64,000 nucleotides of DNA from Leptodactylus fallax. Lineage: Eukaryota; Chordata; Amphibia; Anura; Leptodactylidae. How positions within the stretch are numbered: the stretch's first letter is position 1; every line of letters starts with the position of its first letter. This document shows positions 28,101-39,502 of the stretch, piece by piece. The notes under the pieces were generated by a model. It did no database searches. It saw nothing but the letters and a program-made list of their open reading frames with translations, and was not told the DNA's origin. A program made the translations under genes and the position numbers. The DNA is taken from contig CAMRHE010001105.1 of the NCBI GenBank assembly GCA_947044405.1, positions 62,001-126,000 of the forward strand. The letters are read 5' to 3'.

Positions 28101-30135
28101 TGGATGTGACTGGAGTATAAGGCATAATTACAGACTAGTGAGCACAGGTCTGGATGTGACTGGAGGATAAGCTATAATTACAGACTAGTGAGCACAGCTC
28201 TGGATGTGACTGGAGGATAAGCTATAATTACAGACTAGTGAGCACAGCTCTGGATGTGACTGGAGTATAAGCTATAATTACAGACTAGTGAGCACAGCTC
28301 TGGATGTGACTGGAGGATAAGCTATAATTACAGACCAGTGAGCACAGCTCTGGATGTGACTGGAGGATAAGCTATAATTACAGACTAGTGAGCACAGCTC
28401 TGGATGTGACTGGAGGATAAGCTATAATTACAGACTAGTGAGCACAGCTCTGGATGTGACTGGAGGATAAGCCATAATTACAGACTAGTGAGCACAGCTC
28501 TGGATGTGACTGGAGTATAAGCTATAACTACAGACTAGTGAGCACAGCTCTGGATGTGACTGGAGTATAAGCTATAATTACAGACTAGTGAGCACAGCTC
28601 TGGATGTGACTGGAGGATAAGGCATAATTACAGACTAGTGAGCACAGCTCTGGATGTGACTGGAGGATAAGCTATAATTACAGACTAGTGAGCACAGCTC
28701 TGGATGTGACTGGAGGATAAGGCATAACTACAGACTAGTGAGCACAGCTCTGGATGTGACTGGAGTATAAGCTATAATTACAGACTAGTGAGCACAGCTC
28801 TGGATGTGACTGGAGTATAAGCTATAATTACAGACTAGTGAGCACAGCTCTGGATGTGACTGGAGGATAAGCCATAATTACAGACTAGTGAGCACAGCTC
28901 TGGATGTGACTGGAGGATAAGCTATAATTACAGACTAGTGAGCACAGCTCTGGATGTGACTGGAGGATAAGCTATAATTACAGACTAGTGAGCACAGCTC
29001 TGGATGTGACTGGAGGATAAGCTATAATTACAGACTAGTGAGCACAGCTCTGGATGTGACTGGAGTATAAGCCATAATTACAGACTAGTGAGCACAGCTC
29101 TGGATGTGACTGGAGGATAAGCTATAATTACAGACTAGTGAGCACAGCTCTGGATGTGACTGGAGTATAAGCCATAATTACAGGCTAGTGAGCACAGCTC
29201 TGGATGTGACTGGAGGATAAGCCATAACTACAGACTAGTGAGCACAGCTCTGGATGTGACTGGAGTATAAGGCATAACTACAGACTAGTGAGCACAGCTC
29301 TGGATGTGGCTGGAGCATAAGCTATAGTTACAGACTAGTGAGCACAGCTCTGGATGTGACTGGAGGATAAGCTATAACTACAGACTAGTGAGCACAGCTC
29401 TGGATGTGACTGGAGTATAAGCCATAACTACAGACTAGTGAGCACAGCTCTGGATGTGACTGGAGTATAAGGCATAACTACAGACTAGTGAGCACAGCTC
29501 TGGATGTGACTGGAGGATAAGCCATAACTACAGACTAGTGAGCACAGCTCTGGATGTGGCTGGAGTATAAGCTATAGTTACAGACTAGTGAGCACAGCTC
29601 TGGATGTGACTGGAGTATAAGCCATAACTACAGACTAGTGAGCACAGCTCTGGATGTGACTGGAGTATAAGGCATAACTACAGACTAGTGAGCACAGCTC
29701 TGGATGTGACTGGAGTATAAGGCCTAACTACAGACTAGTGAGCACAGCTCTGGATGTGACTGGAGGATAAGCTATAATTACAGACTAGTGAGCACAGCTC
29801 TGGATGTGACTGGAGGATAAGCTATAACTACAGACTAGTGAGCACAGCTCTGGATGTGACTGGAGTATAAGCCATAACTACAGACTAGTGAGCACAGCTC
29901 TGGATGTGACTGGAGGATAAGCTATAATTACAGACTAGTGAGCACAGCTCTGGATGTGACTGGAGGATAAGCTATAATTACAGACTAGTGAGCACAGCTC
30001 TGGATGTGACTGGAGGATAAGGCATAATTACAGACTAGTGAGCACAGCTCTGGATGTGACTGGAGTATAAGCTATAACTACAGACTAGTGAGCACAGCTC
30101 TGGATGTGACTGGAGTATAAGCTATAATTACAGAC
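22188..30135. repeat. Higher-order repeat copy C, about 7.95 kb
   Basis: This block lies directly in tandem with copy B and has the same marker order: GATTT at 22708, A36 near 23520 and 25770, A27 near 24511, A50 at 24885, A30 at about 25364 and 27210, GTCAT at 27371, CAGACC at 27935 and 28335, and the G24/C31/G42 unit at 29308. Relative to copies A and E it lacks about seven units just after the A27 unit near 24.5 kb, where G-CC-C follows directly. Single-base oddities are an extra G at 22011-22014, a lost base at 22373/22374, A41 to T at 24026 and A39 to C at 29724. It is otherwise nearly free of private substitutions, so the duplication is recent or strongly homogenised. Confidence 0.82.
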
Positions 30136-32660
30136 TAGTGAGCACAGCTCTGGATGTGACTGGAGGATAAGCCATAATTACAGACTAGTGAGCACAGCTC
30201 TGGATGTGACTGGAGTATAAGCTATAACTACAGACTAGTGAGCACAGCTCTGGATGTGACTGGAGGATAAGCTATAATTACAGACTAGTGAGCACAGCTC
30301 TGGATGTGACTGGAGTATAAGGCATAACTACAGACTAGTGAGCACAGCTCTGGATGTGACTGGAGTATAAGCTATAATTACAGACTAGTGAGCACAGCTC
30401 TGGATGTGACTGGAGTATAAGCTATAACTACAGACTAGTGAGCACAGCTCTGGATGTGACTGGAGGATAAGCCATAATTACAGACTAGTGAGCACAGCTC
30501 TGGATGTGACTGGAGTATAAGCTATAATTACAGACTAGTGAGCACAGCTCTGGATGTGACTGGAGTATAAGCCATAATTACAGACTAGTGAGCACAGCTC
30601 TGGATGTGGCTGGAGGATAAGCTATAATTACAGACTAGTGAGCACAGCTCTGGATGTGACTGGAGTATAAGCTATAATTACAGACTAGTGAGCACAGCTC
30701 TGGATGTGACTGGAGTATAAGCTATAATTACAGACTAGTGAGCACAGCTCTGGATGTGACTGGAGGATAAGCTATAATTACAGACTAGTGAGCACAGCTC
30801 TGGATGTGATTTGAGTATAAGCTATAATTACAGACTAGTGAGCACAGCTCTGGATGTGACTGGAGTATAAGCTATAATTACAGACTAGTGAGCACAGCTC
30901 TGGATGTGACTGGAGGATAAGGCATAACTACAGACTAGTGAGCACAGCTCTGGATGTGACTGGAGGATAAGCTATAATTACAGACTAGTGAGCACAGCTC
31001 TGGATGTGACTGGAGTATAAGCTATAACTACAGACTAGTGAGCACAGCTCTGGATGTGACTGGAGTATAAGCTATAACTACAGACTAGTGAGCACAGCTC
31101 TGGATGTGACTGGAGTATAAGCCATAATTACAGACTAGTGAGCACAGCTCTGGATGTGACTGGAGGATAAGCCATAATTACAGACTAGTGAGCACAGCTC
31201 TGGATGTGACTGGAGTATAAGCTATAACTACAGACTAGTGAGCACAGCTCTGGATGTGACTGGAGGATAAGCTATAATTACAGACTAGTGAGCACAGCTC
31301 TGGATGTGACTGGAGTATAAGGCATAACTACAGACTAGTGAGCACAGCTCTGGATGTGACTGGAGTATAAGCTATAATTACAGACTAGTGAGCACAGCTC
31401 TGGATGTGACTGGAGTATAAGCCATAACTACAGACTAGTGAGCACAGCTCTGGATGTGACTGGAGGATAAGCTATAATTACAGACTAGTGAGCACAGCTC
31501 TGGATGTGACTGGAGGATAAGGCATAACTACAGACTAGTGAGCACAGCTCTGGATGTGACTGGAGGATAAGCTATAATTACAGACTAGTGAGCACAGCTC
31601 TGGATGTGACTGGAGTATAAACTATAATTACAGACTAGTGAGCACAGCTCTGGATGTGACTGGAGGATAAGGCATAATTACAGACTAGTGAGCACAGCTC
31701 TGGATGTGACTGGAGGATAAGCCATAATTACAGACTAGTGAGCACAGCTCTGGATGTGACTGGAGGATAAGGCATAATTACAGACTAGTGAGCACAGCTC
31801 TGGATGTGACTGGAGGATAAGGCATAATTACAGACTAGTGAGCACAGCTCTGGATGTGGCTGGAGTATAAGCTATAATTACAGACTAGTGAGCACAGCTC
31901 TGGATGTGACTGGAGGATAAGCTATAATTACAGACTAGTGAGCACAGCTCTGAATGTGACTGGAGGATAAGGCATAATTACAGACTAGTGAGCACAGCTC
32001 TGGATGTGACTGGAGGATAAGGCATAATTACAGACTAGTGAGCACAGCTCTGGATGTGACTGGAGTATAAGCTATAATTACAGACTAGTGAGCACAGCTC
32101 TGGATGTGACTGGAGTATAAGCTATAATTACAGACTAGTGAGCACAGCTCTGGATGTGACTGGAGGATAAGGCATAATTACAGACTAGTGAGCACAGCTC
32201 TGGATGTGACTGGAGTATAAGCCATAATTACAGACTAGTGAGCACAGCTCTGGATGTGACTGGAGTATAAGCTATAATTACAGACTAGTGAGCACAGCTC
32301 TGGATGTGACTGGAGTATAAGCTATAATTACAGACTAGTGAGCACAGCTCTGGATGTGACTGGAGTATAAGCTATAATTACAGACTAGTGAGCACAGCTC
32401 TGGATGTGACTGGAGGATAAGCTATAATTACAGACTAGTGAGCACAGCTCTGGATGTGGCTGGAGGATAAGCCATAATTACAGACTAGTGAGCACAGCTC
32501 TGGATGTGACTGGAGTATAAGCTATAACTACAGACTAGTGAGCACAGCTCTGGATGTGACTGGAGGATAAGCTATAATTACAGACTAGTGAGCACAGCTC
32601 TGGATGTGACTAGAGGATAAGCTATAATTACAGACTAGTGAGCACAGCTCTGGATGTGAC

Positions 32661-35600
32661 TAGAGGATAAGCTATAATTACAGACTAGTGAGCACAGCTC
32701 TGGATGTGACTGGAGGATAAGGCATAATTACAGACTAGTGAGCACAGCTCTGGATGTGACTGGAGTATAAGCTATAATTACAGACTAGTGAGCACAGCTC
32801 TGGATGTGACTGGAGGATAAGGCATAACTACAGACTAGTGAGCACAGCTCTGGATGTGACTGGAGGATAAGCTATAATTACAGACTAGTGAGCACAGCTC
32901 TGGATGTGACTGGAGGATAAGCTATAATTACAGACTAGTGAGCACAGCTCTGGATGTGACTGGAGTATAAGCTATAACTACAGACTAGTGAGCACAGCTC
33001 TGGATGTGACTGGAGGATAAGCCATAACTACAGACTAGTGAGCACAGCTCTGGATGTGACTGGAGTATAAGCTATAATTACAGACTAGTGAGCACAGCTC
33101 TGGATGTGACTAGAGGATAAGGCATAACTACAGACTAGTGAGCACAGCTCTGGATGTGACTGGAGGATAAGGCATAACTACAGACTAGTGAGCACAGCTC
33201 TGGATGTGACTGGAGGATAAGGCATAATTACAGACTAGTGAGCACAGCTCTGGATGTGACTGGAGTATAAGCTATAATTACAGACTAGTGAGCACAGCTC
33301 TGGATGTGACTGGAGGATAAGCTATAATTACAGACTAGTGAGCACAGCTCTGGATGTGACTGGAGGATAAGCTATAATTACAGACTAGTGAGCACAGCTC
33401 TGGATGTGACTGGAGGATAAGCCATAAGTACAGACTAGTGAGCACAGCTCTGGATGTGACTGGAGGATAAGCTATAATTACAGACTAGTGAGCACAGCTC
33501 TGGATGTGACTGGAGGATAAGCTATAATTACAGACTAGTGAGCACAGCTCTGGATGTGACTGGAGGATAAGCTATAATTACAGACTAGTGAGCACAGCTC
33601 TGGATGTGACTGGAGGATAAGGCATAACTACAGACTAGTGAGCACAGCTCTGGATGTGACTGGAGGATAAGCCATAATTACAGACTAGTGAGCACAGCTC
33701 TGGATGTGACTGGAGGATAAGGCATAATTACAGACTAGTGAGCACAGCTCTGGATGTGACTGGAGTATAAGCCATAATTACAGACTAGTGAGCACAGCTC
33801 TGGATGTGACTGGAGTATAAGCTATAATTACAGACTAGTGAGCACAGCTCTGGATGTGACTGGAATATAAGCTATAACTACAGACTAGTGAGCACAGCTC
33901 TGGATGTGACTGGAGGATAAGGCATAATTACAGACTAGTGAGCACAGCTCTGGATGTGACTGGAGGATAAGCTATAATTACAGACTAGTGAGCACAGCTC
34001 TGGATGTGACTGGAGGATAAGCTATAACTACAGACTAGTGAGCACAGCTCTGGATGTGACTGGAGTATAAGCCATAATTACAGACTAGTGAGCACAGCTC
34101 TGGATGTGACTGGAGTATAAGCAATAACTACAGACTAGTGAGCACAGCTCTGGATGTGACTGGAGGATAAGCTATAACTACAGACTAGTGAGCACAGCTC
34201 TGGATGTGACTGGAGTATAAACTATAATTACAGACTAGTGAGCACAGCTCTGGATGTGACTGGAGTATAAGCTATAATTACAGACTAGTGAGCACAGCTC
34301 TGGATGTGACTGGAGGATAAGCTATAACTACAGACTAGTGAGCACAGCTCTGGATGTGACTGGAGTATAAGCTATAATTACAGACTAGTGAGCACAGCTC
34401 TGGATGTGACTGGAGTATAAGCCATAATTACAGACTAGTGAGCACAGCTCTGGATGTGACTGGAGGATAAGCTATAATTACAGACTAGTGAGCACAGCTC
34501 TGGATGTGACTGGAGGATAAGCTATAATTACAGACTAGTGAGCACAGGTCTGGATGTGACTGGAGTATAAGCTATAATTACAGACTAGTGAGCACAGCTC
34601 TGGATGTGACTGGAGTATAAGCTATAATTACAGACTAGTGAGCACAGCTCTGGATGTGACTGGAGGATAAGCTATAACTACAGACTAGTGAGCACAGCTC
34701 TGGATGTGACTGGAGGATAAGCCATAACTACAGACTAGTGAGCACAGCTCTGGATGTGACTGAGTATAAGCTATAACTACAGACTAGTGAGCACAGCTCT
34801 GGATGTGACTGGAGGATAAGGCATAATTACAGACTAGTGGGGGCGGCGCCGGGGATGTGACTGGAGGATAAGGCATAATTACAGACTAGTGAGCACAGCT
34901 CTGGATGTGACTGGAGGATAACCTATAATTACAGACTATTGAGCACAGCTCTGGATGTGACTGGAGGATAAGCTATAATTACAGACTAGTGAGCACAGCT
35001 CTGGATGTGACTGGAGTATAAGCTATAATTACAGACTAGTGAGCACAGCTCTGGATGTGACTGGAGGATAAGCTATAATTACAGACTAGTGAGCACAGCT
35101 CTGGATGTGACTGGAGGATAAGCTATAATTACAGACTAGTGAGCACAGCTCTGGATGTGACTGGAGTATAAGCCATAATTACAGACTAGTGAGCACAGCT
35201 CTGGATGTGACTGGAGTATAAGCTATAACTACAGACTAGTGAGCACAGCTCTGGATGTGACTGGAGGATAAGCCATAATTACAGACTAGTGAGCACAGCT
35301 CTGGATGTGACTGGAGTATAAGCCATAATTACAGACTAGTGAGCACAGCTCTGGATGTGACTGGAGTATAAGCTATAATTACAGACTAGTGAGCACAGCT
35401 CTGGATGTGGCTGGAGGATAAGCTATAATTACAGACTAGTGAGCACAGCTCTGGATGTGACTGGAGTATAAGCTATAATTACAGACTAGTGAGCACAGCT
35501 CTGGATGTGACTGGAGGATAAGGCATAATTACAGACTAGTGAGCACAGCTCTGGATGTGACTGGAGTATAAGCTATAATTACAGACTAGTGAGCACAGCT
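32661..35600. repeat. Extra HOR block shared by copies A and D, second instance
   Basis: This is the partner of the block at about 5.4-8.1 kb. It carries the same private changes in order: AAGTAC at 33428, A30 at about 33863, A36 near 34212, AGGTCT at about 34548, the G-deleted 49-bp unit at 34736-34784, and AACCTAT at 34922. Two consecutive A27 units (32611 and 32661) mark the left junction where the first instance has one, and about 100 bp (two units) are extra just after it. A GC-only scar at 34840-34852 and a G-to-T change at about 34939 are private to this instance. Both the 49-bp unit and the offsets argue for common descent, not chance. Confidence 0.75.
34840..34852. other. Scar: G/C-only run
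   Basis: Following TAGTG, the expected AGCACAGCTCT is replaced by a 13-base run of G and C only that contains several CpGs, and then GGATGTGAC resumes. Net length change is +2. The homologous unit near 7453 is perfect. Confidence 0.85.
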
Positions 35601-38600
35601 CTGGATGTGACTGGAGTATAAGCTATAACTACAGACTAGTGAGCACAGCTCTGGATGTGACTGGAGGATAAGCTATAATTACAGACTAGTGAGCACAGCT
35701 CTGGATGTGACTGGAGGATAAGGCATAATTACAGACTAGTGAGCACAGCTCTGGATGTGACTGGAGTATAAGCCATAATTACAGACTAGTGAGCACAGCT
35801 CTGGATGTGACTGGAGGATAAGCCATAATTACAGACTAGTGAGCACAGCTCTGGATGTGACTAGAGGATAAGGCATAACTACAGACTAGTGAGCACAGCT
35901 CTGGATGTGACTGGAGTATAAGCTATAATTACAGACTAGTGAGCACAGCTCTGGATGTGACTGGAGTATAAGCCATAATTACAGACTAGTGAGCACAGCT
36001 CTGGATGTGACTGGAGGATAAGCCATAACTACAGACTAGTGAGCACAGCTCTGGATGTGACTGGAGGATAAGGCATAACTACAGACTAGTGAGCACAGCT
36101 CTGGATGTGACTGGAGGATAAGGCATAATTACAGACTAGTGAGCACAGCTCTGGATGTGACTGGAGGATAAGCTATAATTACAGACTAGTGAGCACAGCT
36201 CTGGATGTGACTGGAGGATAAGCCATAACTACAGACTAGTGAGCACAGCTCTGGATGTGACTGGAGGATAAGCTATAATTACAGACTAGTGAGCACAGCT
36301 CTGGATGTGACTGGAGGATAAGCTATAATTACAGAATAGTGAGCACAGCTCTGGATGTGACTGGAGGATAAGGCATAATTACAGACTAGTGAGCACAGCT
36401 CTGGATGTGACTGGAGGATAAGGCATAATTACAGACTAGTGAGCACAGCTCTGGATGTGACTGGAGTATAAGCTATAATTACAGACTAGTGAGCACAGCT
36501 CTGGATGTGACTGGAGTATAAGCCATAATTACAGACTAGTGAGCACAGCTCTGGATGTGACTGGAGTATAAGCTATAACTACAGACTAGTGAGCACAGCT
36601 CTGGATGTGACTGGAGGATAAGCTATAATTACAGACTAGTGAGCACAGCTCTGGATGTGACTGGAGGATAAGCTATAATTACAGACTAGTGAGCACAGCT
36701 CTGGATGTGACTGGAGGATAAGGCATAATTACAGACTAGTGAGCACAGCTCTGGATGTGACTGGAGTATAAGCTATAATTACAGACTAGTGAGCACAGCT
36801 CTGGATGTGACTGGAATATAAGCTATAACTACAGACTAGTGAGCACAGCTCTGGATGTGACTGGAGGATAAGGCATAACTACAGACTAGTGAGCACAGCT
36901 CTGGATGTGACTGGAGTATAAGCTATAACTACAGACTAGTGAGCACAGCTCTGGATGTGACTGGAGGATAAGCTATAATTACAGACTAGTGAGCACAGCT
37001 CTGGATGTGACTGGAGTATAAGCTATAACTACAGACTAGTGAGCACAGCTCTGGATGTGACTGGAGGATAAGCTATAACTACAGACTAGTGAGCACAGCT
37101 CTGGATGTGACTGGAGGATAAGCCATAACTACAGACTAGTGAGCACAGCTCTGGATGTGACTGGAGGATAAGCTATAACTACAGACTAGTGAGCACAGCT
37201 CTGGATGTGACTGGAGTATAAACTATAATTACAGACTAGTGAGCACAGCTCTGGATGTGACTGGAGTATAAGCTATAATTACAGACTAGTGAGCACAGCT
37301 CTGGATGTGACTGGAGTATAAGCCATAATTACAGACTAGTGAGCACAGCTCTGGATGTGACTGGAGTATAAGCCATAACTACAGACTAGTGAGCACAGCT
37401 CTGGATGTGACTGGAGTATAAGCTATAATTACAGACTAGTGAGCACAGCTCTGGATGTGACTGGAGGATAAGCTATAATTACAGACTAGTGAGCACAGCT
37501 CTGGATGTGACTGGAGTATAAGCTATAATTACAGACTAGTGAGCACAGCTCTGGATGTGACTGGAGTATAAGCTATAATTACAGACTAGTGAGCACAGCT
37601 CTGGATGTGACTGGAGGATAAGCTATAACTACAGACTAGTGAGCACAGCTCTGGATGTGACTGGAGTATAAGCTATAATTACAGACTAGTGAGCACAGCT
37701 CTGGATGTGACTGGAGGATAAGCTATAACTACAGACTAGTGAGCACAGCTCTGGATGTGACTGGAGTATAAGCTATAATTACAGACTAGTGAGCACAGCT
37801 CTGGATGTGGCTGGAGGATAAGCTATAATTACAGACTAGTGAGCACAGCTCTGGATGTGACTGGAGTATAAGCTATAATTACAGACTAGTGAGCACAGCT
37901 CTGGATGTGACTGGAGGATAAGGCATAACTACAGACTAGTGAGCACAGCTCTGGATGTGACTGGAGGATAAGCTATAATTACAGACTAGTGAGCACAGCT
38001 CTGGATGTGACTGGAGTATAAGCTATAACTACAGACTAGTGAGCACAGCTCTGGATGTGACTGGAGTATAAGCTATAATTACAGACTAGTGAGCACAGCT
38101 CTGGATGTGACTGGAGTATAAGCTATAATTACAGACTAGTGAGCACAGCTCTGGATGTGACTGGAGTATAAGCTATAACTACAGACTAGTGAGCACAGCT
38201 CTGGATGTGACTGGAGGATAAGGCATAATTACAGACTAGTGAGCACAGCTCTGGATGTGACTGGAGGATAAGGCATAATTACAGACTAGTGAGCACAGCT
38301 CTGGATGTGACTGGAGGATAAGCTATAATTACAGACTAGTGAGCACAGCTCTGGATGTGACTGGAGTATAAGCTATAACTACAGACTAGTGAGCACAGCT
38401 CTGGATGTGACTGGAGGATAAGGCATAACTACAGACTAGTGAGCACAGCTCTGGATGTGACTGGAGGATAAGCTATAACTACAGACTAGTGAGCACAGCT
38501 CTGGATGTGACTGGAGGATAAGCTATAATTACAGACTAGTGAGCACAGCTCTGGATGTGACTGGAGGATAAGCTATAATTACAGACTAGTGAGCACAGCT

Positions 38601-39463
38601 CTGGATGTGACTGGAGGATAAGGCATAATTACAGACTAGTGAGCACAGCTCTGGATGTGACTGGAATATAAGCTATAATTACAGACTAGTGAGCACAGCT
38701 CTGGATGTGACTGGAGGATAAGCCATAATTACAGACTAGTGAGCACAGCTCTGGATGTGACTGGAGGATAAGCCATAATTACAGACTAGTGAGCACAGCT
38801 CTGGATGTGACTGGAGTATAAGTCATAACTACAGACTAGTGAGCACAGCTCTGGATGTGACTGGAGGATAAGGCATAACTACAGACTAGTGAGCACAGCT
38901 CTGGATGTGACTGGAGTATAAGCCATAACTACAGACTAGTGAGCACAGCTCTGGATGTGACTGGAGTATAAGCTATAATTACAGACTAGTGAGCACAGCT
39001 CTGGATGTGACTGGAGGATAAGCTATAATTACAGACTAGTGAGCACAGCTCTGGATGTGACTGGAGGATAAGCTATAATTACAGACTAGTGAGCACAACT
39101 CTGGATGTGACTGGAGGATAAGCTATAATTACAGACTAGTGAGCACAACTCTGGATGTGACTGGAGGATAAGCTATAATTACAGACTAGTGAGCACAGCT
39201 CTGGATGTGACTGGAGGATAAGGCATAATTACAGACTAGTGAGCACAGCTCTGGATGTGACTGGAGTATAAGCTATAACTACAGACTAGTGAGCAGAGCT
39301 CTGGATGTGACTGGAGGATAAGCTATAACTACAGACTAGTGAGCACAGCTCTGGATGTGACTGGAGGATAAGGCATAATTACAGACTAGTGAGCACAGCT
39401 CTGGATGTGACTGGAGGATAAGGCTATAACTACAGACCAGTGAGCACAGCTCTGGATGTGACT

Positions 39464-39502
39464 GGAGAAAGCCAAAAACAAAACAAAAACACCCCCAAAA
39501 AC
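39464..39502. other. Scar: T-free run with A/C-only core
   Basis: 39464-39502 contains no T and 39472-39502 contains only A and C, where the satellite should have a balanced mix. The flanks are perfect units. On the minus strand this run removes the usual stop codons and creates a spurious 68-codon open frame. A nearby extra base at 39422-39425 (AAGGCTAT) combines the GC and CT alleles. Confidence 0.88.

Noticed and set aside
34840..34852. GC-rich patch as a CpG island or inserted element
   Set aside because: It is only about 13 bp, replaces part of one unit, has no duplicated target site, and matches the artefact pattern of other scars.
39472..39502. A/C-rich run as a poly-A tail or retroelement remnant
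   Set aside because: The run contains C throughout, is flanked at once by perfect satellite units, shows no target-site duplication, and fits loss of G and T from the unit text.
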